Shown here piece after piece: positions 19,748-28,398 of a DNA stretch of 64,000 nucleotides. The DNA comes from CBDDKU01 sp965230375 (GTDB lineage Bacteria > Bacteroidota > Bacteroidia > Flavobacteriales_D > Cryomorphaceae): the NCBI GenBank assembly GCA_965230375.1, contig CBDDKU010000005.1:1-64000 (forward strand). Reading direction: 5' to 3'. Position 1 is the stretch's first letter. Each line of letters starts with the position of its first letter. The translations under genes and the position numbers were made by a program. The notes beneath the pieces are model-generated. The model was not told the origin of the DNA. It worked only from the letters and a program-made list of their open reading frames with translations, and made no database searches.

Positions 19748-20950
19748 ATGTTAAAAACCATATACGCAGGGCTGGCTGGAGTTGTCGCTTTTGGAACAAT
19801 CCAGGCGCAGGATGTTGAAACAATTAAACTGAATCCAGAAAGCGGTTACGACTTCTCTCTTGTTAAACAAGTTGAAGCCACTCCGGTTCAAGATCAGTAT
19901 CGAACTGGAACGTGCTGGAGCTTTTCCGCCCTCGGATTTTTTGAAAGCGAGTTGATCAGAACCGGAAAAGGAGAGCACAACCTGAGCGAGATGTACGTGG
20001 TAAACCACACCTATAGAGATAAAGCAGATCGATACGTGCGCATGCATGGAAAAACCAACTTTGGTGCTGGTGGAGCTTTTGTGGACATTGCTCACGTTTG
20101 GGATACGTATGGGATTGTTCCAGAAGAAGTATACTCTGGACTGAACTACGGAACAGACAAGCACAATCACTCGGAATTAGATCACATTTTGACTGCTTAT
20201 GTCGAAGCGGTGGTAGATAACAAACAAAAGACCCTTTCTCCAAAGTGGAAAGAAGGATACAATGCCGTAGTTGATTCTTACTTGGGTGAAATCCCTGAGT
20301 CCTTTGAGTATGATGGAAAAGAGTATACACCGAAGTCATACGCCGACGAGCTTGGCTTAAACATGGACGACTACGTTTCAATTACGAGCTACACCCATCA
20401 CCCGTTTTACGAAAAATTCATGCTTGAGATTCCTGACAACTGGCTTCACGTAGAGAGCTATAACCTGCCGATCGAAGAGCTTATGGCTGTAATGGATGGA
20501 GCCATTGACAATGGTTATTCTTTTGCCTGGGGAGCTGATGTTTCTGAGAAAGGATTTGCCTTCCGCGAAGGTTTAGCGATTCTTCCAGAAGATGATTCAA
20601 CTATTGATGTCAAAGGAAAAGACAACCAAAACTTCAGTGATGCAGGTGCTGAAAAAGTGAGCAATGCATTTGAGCAGCCTGTTCCGCAAAAAGAAGTGAC
20701 TCAGGAATTACGTCAGGAGCAATTCGACAACTGGATGACTACAGACGATCACGGTATGCAAGTAACCGGAATCGTGGAAGACCAGAATGGAGATCGCTAC
20801 TACATCGTGAAAAATTCATGGGGTACTCAGTATAACAATCTCGACGGCTACTTCTTTGCAAGTGAAGCCTACGTGAAACTTAAGACCATGAATATTTATC
20901 TTCACAAAGATGCCATCCCGAAAGAGATTGCTAAGAAATTGAATATCTAA
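19748..20950 (+). CDS. exported C1-family (bleomycin-hydrolase-like) cysteine peptidase
   Basis: 400 residues with a signal peptide (ending IQAQ, about residue 21). The papain-type triad is visible: Cys56 in YRTGTCWSFSA (with the preceding oxyanion Gln in PVQDQ), His in DDHGMQVTG, and Asn in YIVKNSWGTQYN. The arrangement with the large insert between Cys and His is that of bleomycin hydrolase/PepC (C1B), an aminopeptidase family that is normally cytoplasmic; here it is exported. It likely degrades peptides in the periplasm. A hairpin plus T-run follows its stop. Confidence 0.92.
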   Translation: MLKTIYAGLAGVVAFGTIQAQDVETIKLNPESGYDFSLVKQVEATPVQDQYRTGTCWSFSALGFFESELIRTGKGEHNLSEMYVVNHTYRDKADRYVRMHGKTNFGAGGAFVDIAHVWDTYGIVPEEVYSGLNYGTDKHNHSELDHILTAYVEAVVDNKQKTLSPKWKEGYNAVVDSYLGEIPESFEYDGKEYTPKSYADELGLNMDDYVSITSYTHHPFYEKFMLEIPDNWLHVESYNLPIEELMAVMDGAIDNGYSFAWGADVSEKGFAFREGLAILPEDDSTIDVKGKDNQNFSDAGAEKVSNAFEQPVPQKEVTQELRQEQFDNWMTTDDHGMQVTGIVEDQNGDRYYIVKNSWGTQYNNLDGYFFASEAYVKLKTMNIYLHKDAIPKEIAKKLNI

Positions 20951-20956
20951 TTAAAT

Positions 20957-20988
20957 TTCCCATTGCTCCGGCAAGGGGGATTTTTTTT
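20957..20988 (+). terminator. intrinsic terminator of the C1 peptidase gene
   Basis: An imperfect hairpin (TCCC-A-TTGC / GCAA-GG-GGGA, small internal loop) is followed by eight T residues. The T-run touches the stop codon of the convergent oxidoreductase gene. Confidence 0.7.
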
Positions 20989-21952
20989 AATGCTCGATCA
21001 CAATTTTCCCAATATGTTCTCCCCTTCCGAATCGATCAATGGCGAAGGGTATTTCATCAAATGGATAAGGCCCGTCAACTACAGTTTTGATTTCGACGGG
21101 ATTCAATAGGTCAAACAACCCAGTCATATAGTAGTTTGGCTTCAGTCCAACGATTTTTAAACTCCGACCAGTAACCAACTTATAAATCCAGCCAAAGGCA
21201 AGGATTCGAATCAATTTCATCAGGTCTCCTCCAACGGTTACGTATCTACCACCAGGCCGAAGAGATTTCACAAATGGAACGAGCCCTCTCTTCGTTCGAG
21301 CATCCAATATGATGTCGTACTTGTCTTTTTCTTTTGTGAAATCAGTGTTTTGGTAATCTATTACACGAGTACAACCGAGTTCTTTCATCATGTCAAACTT
21401 CGAAAATGAATCAACTCCCGTTATATCATTGGTAAACTTCTTGGCCAACTGAATTGCAAATACTCCCATTCCCCCGCCTGCCCCGTTGATCAGCACTTTT
21501 TCGTTTTTTTCGATCCTACCAGAAGTTATCAAGCCTTGGTAAGCCAGGAGTCCCGCATGTGCAATAGTCGCAGCCTCATGGAAAGTCAAATTCTCTGGAA
21601 TTTTAGTCAGGTTCTCTTCTTTGACTTTGACAAATTCTGCAAAACCTGAAAAATCATCATCAGACAGATCGGCAAATACGTGGTCTCCGACTTTCCATTT
21701 GGTACTTCCTTCAGAAACCTGATCGACTACTCCTGAAATTTCCATTCCTGGAATGTGGCGTTTGGGTTTTGACAAACCAAACATCAAACGATAGATCCTA
21801 GGTGTGCCATAGACCATAGCATAGTCAAAGTCATTAATCGCAGAGCAAACAACCTTTACAATCACTTTATTGGCTTCTAATTCAGGATATTCCACATCCC
21901 TGATGGAGAGGCCTTTCGTTCCTTCATAAGAGCTCTGATATACTGCCTTCAT
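20987..21952 (-). CDS. NAD(P)-dependent quinone-oxidoreductase-like MDR protein
   Basis: 321 residues. Medium-chain dehydrogenase/reductase fold: an N-terminal GroES-like domain with the GMEISGVVDQV and VGDHVFADL strands, then a Rossmann domain with the nucleotide-binding glycine motif INGAGGGMGVFAIQLAK. The structural and catalytic zinc cysteines of true alcohol dehydrogenases are not seen, so it belongs to the zinc-less quinone reductase-like branch. Cytoplasmic; real substrate unknown. Transcribed divergently from yidD with only about 40 bases between starts. Confidence 0.85.
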   Translation of the reverse strand: MKAVYQSSYEGTKGLSIRDVEYPELEANKVIVKVVCSAINDFDYAMVYGTPRIYRLMFGLSKPKRHIPGMEISGVVDQVSEGSTKWKVGDHVFADLSDDDFSGFAEFVKVKEENLTKIPENLTFHEAATIAHAGLLAYQGLITSGRIEKNEKVLINGAGGGMGVFAIQLAKKFTNDITGVDSFSKFDMMKELGCTRVIDYQNTDFTKEKDKYDIILDARTKRGLVPFVKSLRPGGRYVTVGGDLMKLIRILAFGWIYKLVTGRSLKIVGLKPNYYMTGLFDLLNPVEIKTVVDGPYPFDEIPFAIDRFGRGEHIGKIVIEH

Positions 21953-21964
21953 TTATTTCATTTT

Positions 21965-21990
21965 TTGCTTTGGAAACCACATTATCTTTG
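21965..21990 (+). promoter_or_regulatory. promoter of yidD
   Basis: TTG at 21965-21967 and TATCTTTG at 21983-21990, with a 15-base spacer (a little short). The box ends 4 bases before the GTG at 21995. Confidence 0.45.
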
Positions 21991-21994
21991 TCCT

Positions 21995-22234
21995 GTGAAG
22001 CTACTCAATGCACTAGTTATCTTCTTGGTAAAAGTTTATCAATATGCCATTTCGCCATTGCTAGGTGCCAATTGTCGCTTCGATCCAACCTGCTCAAACT
22101 ATACAATCCAAGCTGTTAAGGAATGGGGAGCACTGAGAGGAACATGGTTGGGAATTAAACGCATATCGAAATGTCATCCGTGGGGTGGCCATGGATATGA
22201 CCCGGTCCCCAAAAAGGAAAATAAGTCTAAATAA
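21995..22234 (+). CDS. yidD: membrane protein insertion efficiency factor YidD
   Basis: 79 residues if started at the GTG at 21995; a TTG at 21965 gives 10 extra residues but lies in the -33 element, so GTG is preferred. YidD is a small amphipathic protein that assists YidC-dependent insertion of inner-membrane proteins. The family core is complete: VYQYAISPLLG, then CRFDPTCSNYTIQAV, and GIKRISKCHPWGGHGYDPVP, with the three conserved Cys. Rather than the usual rnpA-yidC neighbourhood, it stands alone upstream of hemB. Confidence 0.93.
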   Translation: MKLLNALVIFLVKVYQYAISPLLGANCRFDPTCSNYTIQAVKEWGALRGTWLGIKRISKCHPWGGHGYDPVPKKENKSK

Positions 22235-22266
22235 TTTCTTCCGTCCAAAGGACTTGATAGCTCCTT

Positions 22267-22293
22267 TTGAGCAAAAGAATAGCCCTATATTTG
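22267..22293 (+). promoter_or_regulatory. promoter of hemB
   Basis: TTG at 22267-22269 and TATATTTG at 22286-22293 with a 16-base spacer. The leader to the ATG at 22315 would be about 15-20 bases. Confidence 0.55.
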
Positions 22294-22314
22294 GGCACCA
22301 AGATCGAGAAGAAC

Positions 22315-23304
22315 ATGAATCACATCAGACCAAGAAGAAATAGAAGATCAGCTGGAATTCGCAAAATGATCAGAGAAACCTTTCTCCTTCCAAATCAACT
22401 GATCTACCCGTTGTTCGTAGCTGATCATGATTCATTTACCAACCCAATAAAATCTCTTCCTGGTCAAGCCCAACTCGGGTTTCAAGAAACATTCAGAGAG
22501 ATTGAAGAATCTCTAAAACTTGGAATAAACTCCTTTGTGCTCTTCCCAGTGGTTGATGATGAACTAAAGGACAAGATTGCTTCGTACAGCTATAGTGAAG
22601 ACAATTTCTATCTGAAACTAATTTCGGAAATCAAGAGGAAGTTTCCTGAAGCGGTTTTGATGAGCGATGTGGCTATGGATCCGTATAGCTCTGATGGACA
22701 TGATGGCCTTGTTAAAGATGGCCTGATTCTCAACGATCCTACCCTTCCCATTCTTGAGAAAATGTCGGTAGCTCAAGCCCAAGCTGGAATCGACATCATC
22801 GGACCATCAGACATGATGGATGGTCGTGTCGGCAGCATTCGTGAAGCCTTGGATGCGGAAAATTTCGAAGATGTGGCCATCATGTCTTACACGGCAAAAT
22901 ACGCTAGCGCATACTACGGTCCTTTCCGGGATGCTCTGGACTCTGCTCCAAAAGATGGAGATAAAAAGACCTATCAGATGGATCCAGCTAATGTGAACGA
23001 AGCCTATCGCGAAGCACAGCTCGATGAAGATGAAGGCGCCGATATGCTAATGGTGAAACCGGCGTTATGTTATCTGGATATCATTAACAGATTGAAGGAA
23101 TACTCGCATCTACCTATTTCCGCGTACAATGTAAGTGGTGAATATGCCATGATCAAGGCTGCCGCCCAGAATGGTTGGCTAGATGAGAATGCCGCGATGA
23201 CAGAAATGCTCCTCAGCATCAGAAGAGCCGGTGCCGACACAATTCTCACCTACTTTGCTAAAGATTACGCTAAGCTTTTCAAGGAGGGGTATACACACCA
23301 CTGA
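22315..23304 (+). CDS. hemB: delta-aminolevulinic acid dehydratase (porphobilinogen synthase)
   Basis: 329 residues from the ATG at 22315, matching the family's N-terminus (RPRRNRRSAGIRKMIRET); a TTG 48 bases upstream is part of the promoter. HemB condenses two 5-aminolevulinate molecules to porphobilinogen. Both Schiff-base lysines are visible, in SYTAKYASAYYGPFRDA and in ADMLMVKPALCYLD. The metal-site segment reads LMSDVAMDPYSSDGHDG, with Ala/Asp/Ser in place of the Cys residues of zinc enzymes, so this is the Mg2+-type (zinc-independent) active site. Cytoplasmic haem synthesis, with hemF in the same window. Confidence 0.97.
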   Translation: MNHIRPRRNRRSAGIRKMIRETFLLPNQLIYPLFVADHDSFTNPIKSLPGQAQLGFQETFREIEESLKLGINSFVLFPVVDDELKDKIASYSYSEDNFYLKLISEIKRKFPEAVLMSDVAMDPYSSDGHDGLVKDGLILNDPTLPILEKMSVAQAQAGIDIIGPSDMMDGRVGSIREALDAENFEDVAIMSYTAKYASAYYGPFRDALDSAPKDGDKKTYQMDPANVNEAYREAQLDEDEGADMLMVKPALCYLDIINRLKEYSHLPISAYNVSGEYAMIKAAAQNGWLDENAAMTEMLLSIRRAGADTILTYFAKDYAKLFKEGYTHH

Positions 23305-23660
23305 TTTTCGATTGAGCACCAGGACAGACACAAACATCCATACTCCTGAGTATAGCTTTCATCTGATTTGGAAAGATTCTGATCGCATTTCGAAAAAAAA
23401 TGAAACTTTCAGAACACTACCGCGTAGAGCACTCTAAAGCCTGAATTACAGCACTTTACACGCTTGCAACAACGACTATTCAGCATTCAACCATTTACTT
23501 TCATCGACAAATTACTTGACTTCGTCGAAATACGCTTTAACTTTGCAGAGCTGTGAAATCCAATCTCTGAGACTCGCTCTCAATTCAGCACTTCATCAAT
23601 TAGACCATATTACCGCCCCAGCTTACAGGGCATTTAACTATGGAACTAAAACCAATCTAT
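23305..23660 (+). other. intergenic region before family-B gene
   Basis: About 355 bases without a convincing gene; the short open frames here have no coding character. It contains one promoter (23516-23545), giving a long 5' leader of about 110 bases before the ATG at 23661. No RNA gene or terminator with a strong T-run is recognised after hemB. Confidence 0.5.
23516..23545 (+). promoter_or_regulatory. promoter of family-B gene
   Basis: TTG at 23516-23518 and TAACTTTG at 23538-23545, spaced by 19 bases: an excellent match to the Bacteroidota promoter. It implies a leader of about 110 bases. Confidence 0.7.
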
Positions 23661-26600
23661 ATGATGAAGATGATTACTCAATCGTTTGGGCTGAAACTAA
23701 TCAGCCAGCTTAACAAACAATGGCAGGTCTGTTGCTTCTTGCTATTGTCAATCGGAGTTTCTTCGGCTTATGCTCAGAACCCCGACTGCCTTAATACTAG
23801 TTCATACGGATCAGCTGCACTAAATGGTACTGACGCCGTTGTGCAAATTAGTGGATGTAACTTCGAAACTGAATATTCCACTATATCCGGAGTTATTGCT
23901 GGAAACTCTTACGAGTTCACCTCGTCAAGTAATGGCTACATTACAGTTCGTGAAGGGGCTTCTGATGGCCCTGTTTTAGCTGCTGGGTTCAGCCCGGTAA
24001 GCGTGGTTAGTACAGATGGTTCTAATCTATATCCTCATTGGAATGTAGATGAAACCTGTGCTACAGCTTCAAGCTGTATTGTAACTACAGTTCAGTGTAC
24101 TGACTGTCCTTCATTTAGCTGTCCAGATCTACAAGCGAACATTGGAGACGCTTGTGATGATGGACTCGAGTCGACTTATGACGACACGCTGAACGATCAA
24201 TGTGAGTGTGTTGGAATTCCTTTCGACTGTGAAGAATTACTCGCAAACATTGGTGACGCATGTGATGATTTGGATGAGAACACTGCGAATGATGAAGTTT
24301 CTGAAAATTGTGAATGTATAGGCCAACAAGTTGTCTTTGACATCGATTGCGCAAGTCCACTTGCACAGTCATTTTGCTATGGTAACGACGATATTTTTTG
24401 GCTTTACAACGCTGAGCCAGGAGTTACATTGAACCTCAACTTCACAGCGGGTACCATAGAAACAGGTTGGGATTTTATCACCATTTACGACGGAGCAGAT
24501 AACTTGGCTCCTGTCCTTTTCGAAGGAAATCCTGTTGATGGAGAAGTTTCAAATATCAATGTAAACTCGACAGGTAGCTCTATTCTTCTCGTACTCGAAT
24601 CAGATGGTCTTTTTAGCTGCGCTGATGGATCAGGTTACGATACTTGGGAATGGACTGTATCATGTGGAGTAAGTTATGACTGTCCAGAGTTAGAAGCCAA
24701 CATTGGTGAAGCTTGTGATGATGGACTTGAAACTACTTATGATGATGTAGTAACAGATGAATGTGAATGTGCTGGTATTCCTTTCGATTGTGAAGAACTA
24801 CTCGCAAACATCGGTGATGAATGTGACGACCAGGATGAAAATACAATCGGTGACCAAATCACTGAAAACTGTGAATGTGCGGGTACGCCAATTCCAGAAA
24901 ATGATGGATGCGACAGTGCAATCGCACTTGAATGTGGCGACTTTGTAGAAGGAAGCAACATCGCAGCTACACCAGACTTTTTCTGCAACTTCACTGATAG
25001 AAATGCAGTGTGGTACACATTGACTCTTGAAGAATCTGCAACAATTGCTTTGACATCATGTACTTCAAGTACTGACTTCGATACAGACATCAGTATTTTT
25101 ACTGGAGATGACTGCGAAAACCTAACTTGCTTCTCTGGTTGGGGCGGTGATGGCTATATAGATGGTCTAAGTAGCTGTGAATTCCAATCATGGGCTTCAT
25201 CAGGTGAGTTTGAAGCTGAAGCTGGTGTTACCTACTACATCGCAGTAGCTGGATATGGTAATGGAGAAGGAAACTTCGGACTTTCAGTAGAATGTGCATT
25301 CGGAGTAGATTGTGATGAACTAGGACTTAACATTGGAGACTCTTGTGACGATGGTGATGAGAATACAATAGACGATGTTGTTAGCGAAGAATGTGAATGT
25401 GTAGGAACACCAGTTCCTGAAAACAATGAATGTGCTGATGCAACTGAAATCTCTTGTGGAGATGTTGTAGAAGGTAGTAATGTTGCTGCTTCTAACAACT
25501 TAGGTTGTGATGGAGATGAGCGTCCTACTGTATGGTACGCATTCACCGCTGATGAAGATGCTTCTGTCTATTTGAGCACTTGCCATCCAGCAACAAATAT
25601 CGATACTGATATCAACATCTATACAGGAGCAAGCTGCGACGATTTGGCTTGTTTTGAAGGATGGGGTGGAAATGGATACGTTGACGGACCAAGCTCTTGT
25701 GAATTCCAATCTTGGGCCTCACAAGGTGAATTCGAAGCTGTAGAAGGTACAACATACTATATAGCCGTAACTGGTTACGGACTTAGCGATGTTGGAACTT
25801 TTGGACTAAGCATCGAATGTATTCCTGCACTCGACTGTGAGGAACTACAAGCAAACATCGGTGATGCTTGTGATGATGGCGATGACAGCACTGAAGGTGA
25901 CATAGTTGGTGAAAACTGCGAATGTCAAGGTGTTTCTATCTACGATTGTCCAGAGCTTGAAGCTAACGTTGGTGACGCATGTGATGACGGTGACGAAAGC
26001 ACTGAAAACGATGCAATCAATGAAAACTGTGGTTGTGAAGGAACGCCGATCCCTGATCCAAACGCTTGTGAAGACTGGGTAATGTACTTGAACAACAATG
26101 CAGGTGGAGTTACTGACCTATACGGGGTAGAGCTTGTTGGTGGAAACGCTGAGTTGTCATTCTTGACTACAATCGACTACCATGCACACATTGCCTACAA
26201 CCCAGCTGATAATCTGGTTTATGTTGTGAGCAACTCTAACGCTTCATATGTAAAAGTAAACCCACACGTATCTCCTGTTGAAGTGAGTGAAGTATTCTAC
26301 CTTGCTCAAAATGTTCCTGGAGTTACCACAGCGGTATTCGGTCCTGATGGTGATCTATTGATTGGATCTTCTTCGCAGGATAAAATCTACTCTGTAGATG
26401 TATCTGACAACAGCTTGACTGTATATGATGAATACGCTCCTGTAAGTGGTGGTGACCTTGCGTTCGATAGAGAAGGTAAACTATACCTTGCTACTCGTGC
26501 AGGAAACAACCTTTACGAAGTATATCCTGATGGAGTTTGGGATGATATCCTAATTGGATCTCTTGCAAACCAGGTTACAGGTATGGCTCTTTCTGGAGCT

Positions 26601-28241
26601 GACCAGTTGATCTTGTCACACAATGGAAACAGTGATCTTCAAGTGCGTGACCTAGACGGTTCTAACCCTGGTGACTCATATCCACTTGTTTTGGATGGAG
26701 AAGCTTTCGACCACAACAATGGTGATATGGCTTCAGGTTGTAACACATTCTCTGACGAGAACGAAGGTGACTGTGAAGCGTTTGAAACATTCTACTCTCA
26801 CTTTGGAAGTGGGACTGGTGTATCAGGTTCAGATATCTACCACGTACTTTACAGTGGTGATGAAGCTGTACTCTCATTCTTGACAAACGTGCCATTTGGA
26901 GCACACATTGCTTACAACGCTGAAGATGATATCCTATACCTCGTGAATCCAAACGGATCGTTTGTGAGAGCTTACGACCCAACACTTGGTGTGTTCATCG
27001 GCGACTTACCAATCTCAGGTGGAATCAATAACCTATTCGCCGTGGTTTATAACCCAGCTGATGGATTGCTTTACGTGGGTGATGACAACGATGATGAGAT
27101 CTACACGATCGACTTGGGAACAGGACAAGCTACTTACTTTGCTGACGCTCCTGTAAGCGGTGGTGACTTGGCTATCCAAGATGGTAAGCTATACCTCGCT
27201 AACCGTGGTCAAGAGAAACTGTTCGAGATTGTAGGTGGAGCAGCTGTATTCGTAGCAGATATTCCTGCTGGAAACGGTATGGCTCAGGCCAACAACGCTA
27301 CTGGACTTGTGCTTGCGCACCCAGGTACAGCTTCGTTTATCGAAGTTGATGCTGCTGACGGTTCAGAAGTAGCAGCATACACGGCTGTTCTTGATGGAGA
27401 AGAATTGATTCTTTCTGATGGTGATATGGCCGCTGGATGTGGTGATGATGAGCCAGTGATTGTACCAGAAGGTGAGTGCTACGCTGTAGCTGCTGATGAG
27501 TACATTGAAGGTACACAGTTCAACGGTGCAGCATTGCCTGCTGAGCGTGCAGATGCTAATAGCGCACTTGGTGAGCCGGAGCGTGTAGATGCGCTTGTAT
27601 TTACAACGCTTGGTTATGGTGGATCTATCACAGTTTCTTTCGGTGGATCAGTTCCTAACGGAGAAGGTGATGACATCGAAGTGGTTGAAACATCTTACAA
27701 CAACCCTGGATGTGCAGCCTACCCTGAGTACGCTACTGTAGAAGTATCTATGGATGGTGTGAACTGGGCAACTGCAGGTACCGTTTGTAAAGGTGACCCT
27801 TACGTAGACATCAGCGACGCTGGAGACTACGAGTACGTAATGTACGTGAGAGTTACCAACGACAACAACCAATCTACTTCATCTGATGGATTTGATGTTG
27901 ACGGTATCGTAGCACTTCACAACTGTGAAGAAGACGGTGACGGTGGTGAAGGAGTTGAAGATCTACTTTCTGTAGACTCTCAGAACCAATTGACATCATT
28001 CCCGAACCCAACAAATGGTCCTTCTCAGGTAGTATTCGTTACTGCTGAAACAGGAAGAACGCTTGTTGAAGTTTACGACATGAATGGTAGAATGGTAGAA
28101 GCACTCTTCAACCAAGAGGCTGAAGCAGGTGTTGAGTACAGATTAGACTTCAATGGAAATAACCTTCCTAACGGAGTTTACATCTACCGTATGACAACTG
28201 AAAACGAAGTGATCGTTGACAAGTTCATGATTGCTCGATAA
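23661..28241 (+). CDS. giant secreted mosaic protein: Cys-rich repeats, CUB, PPC-like, propeller modules, T9SS (family member B)
   Basis: 1526 residues from the ATG at 23661; this start is preferred over 23640 because caatctatATGAT around it aligns with the start region of the 28399 gene. Order: signal peptide (ending SAYAQ), an N-terminal beta region, two Cys-rich repeats, a CUB-like domain (DFITIYDGAD...), two more repeats, PPC-like domain, repeat, second PPC-like domain, two repeats, then Cys-bracketed propeller modules at residues 803-1027 and 1038-1260, the conserved C-terminal domain at 1273-1422, and a T9SS tail (FPNPTNGPSQVVF to KFMIAR). Seven Cys-rich repeats follow DCEELxANIGDxCDDGDExT...CECxG. 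Likely surface displayed; ligand unknown. Confidence 0.82.
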   Translation: MMKMITQSFGLKLISQLNKQWQVCCFLLLSIGVSSAYAQNPDCLNTSSYGSAALNGTDAVVQISGCNFETEYSTISGVIAGNSYEFTSSSNGYITVREGASDGPVLAAGFSPVSVVSTDGSNLYPHWNVDETCATASSCIVTTVQCTDCPSFSCPDLQANIGDACDDGLESTYDDTLNDQCECVGIPFDCEELLANIGDACDDLDENTANDEVSENCECIGQQVVFDIDCASPLAQSFCYGNDDIFWLYNAEPGVTLNLNFTAGTIETGWDFITIYDGADNLAPVLFEGNPVDGEVSNINVNSTGSSILLVLESDGLFSCADGSGYDTWEWTVSCGVSYDCPELEANIGEACDDGLETTYDDVVTDECECAGIPFDCEELLANIGDECDDQDENTIGDQITENCECAGTPIPENDGCDSAIALECGDFVEGSNIAATPDFFCNFTDRNAVWYTLTLEESATIALTSCTSSTDFDTDISIFTGDDCENLTCFSGWGGDGYIDGLSSCEFQSWASSGEFEAEAGVTYYIAVAGYGNGEGNFGLSVECAFGVDCDELGLNIGDSCDDGDENTIDDVVSEECECVGTPVPENNECADATEISCGDVVEGSNVAASNNLGCDGDERPTVWYAFTADEDASVYLSTCHPATNIDTDINIYTGASCDDLACFEGWGGNGYVDGPSSCEFQSWASQGEFEAVEGTTYYIAVTGYGLSDVGTFGLSIECIPALDCEELQANIGDACDDGDDSTEGDIVGENCECQGVSIYDCPELEANVGDACDDGDESTENDAINENCGCEGTPIPDPNACEDWVMYLNNNAGGVTDLYGVELVGGNAELSFLTTIDYHAHIAYNPADNLVYVVSNSNASYVKVNPHVSPVEVSEVFYLAQNVPGVTTAVFGPDGDLLIGSSSQDKIYSVDVSDNSLTVYDEYAPVSGGDLAFDREGKLYLATRAGNNLYEVYPDGVWDDILIGSLANQVTGMALSGADQLILSHNGNSDLQVRDLDGSNPGDSYPLVLDGEAFDHNNGDMASGCNTFSDENEGDCEAFETFYSHFGSGTGVSGSDIYHVLYSGDEAVLSFLTNVPFGAHIAYNAEDDILYLVNPNGSFVRAYDPTLGVFIGDLPISGGINNLFAVVYNPADGLLYVGDDNDDEIYTIDLGTGQATYFADAPVSGGDLAIQDGKLYLANRGQEKLFEIVGGAAVFVADIPAGNGMAQANNATGLVLAHPGTASFIEVDAADGSEVAAYTAVLDGEELILSDGDMAAGCGDDEPVIVPEGECYAVAADEYIEGTQFNGAALPAERADANSALGEPERVDALVFTTLGYGGSITVSFGGSVPNGEGDDIEVVETSYNNPGCAAYPEYATVEVSMDGVNWATAGTVCKGDPYVDISDAGDYEYVMYVRVTNDNNQSTSSDGFDVDGIVALHNCEEDGDGGEGVEDLLSVDSQNQLTSFPNPTNGPSQVVFVTAETGRTLVEVYDMNGRMVEALFNQEAEAGVEYRLDFNGNNLPNGVYIYRMTTENEVIVDKFMIAR
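24120..26056 (+). repeat. seven Asp/Cys-rich repeats interleaved with CUB and PPC-like domains
   Basis: Seven copies of a ~35-residue unit (about 24120, 24223, 24677, 24785, 25309, 25831 and 25943) share NIGDxCDDGDExT and a CECxG end with four Cys each. Their acidic content suggests calcium binding, by analogy with similar repeats in other Bacteroidota surface proteins. Two adjacent composite units, each one repeat plus one PPC-like domain (about 24785-25308 and 25309-25830), are tandem copies of about 520 bases with obvious DNA similarity. Confidence 0.8.
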
Positions 28242-28261
28242 TATCTGGAAATAGAAACCAG

Positions 28262-28297
28262 AGCCCCCCTGACGCAAGTTGTCAGGGGGGCTTTTTT
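28262..28297 (+). terminator. strong intrinsic terminator of family-B gene
   Basis: A perfect 12-bp stem AGCCCCCCTGAC / GTCAGGGGGGCT with a 7-base loop, followed by TTTTTT. Confidence 0.95.
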
Positions 28298-28398
28298 ATG
28301 CTCCAATGAATTGGATTTGACTTTTTGACAAAACTTTATTAAAAGAAATGACGTATAGAGCTGAGATAAAATATGTAACACACAAAACCTCAATCTAT

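Noticed and set aside
19751..20381. Two open frames of about 140 codons antisense to the C1 peptidase
   Set aside because: Shadow frames of a confirmed gene; composition not protein-like.
23516..23713. Small open frame before the family-B gene
   Set aside because: It overlaps the promoter and the start of the large gene in another frame and has no coding character.
24120..26056. CRISPR-like periodicity
   Set aside because: The repeats are protein-coding, unequal in spacing and vary at third codon positions, so they are domain repeats.
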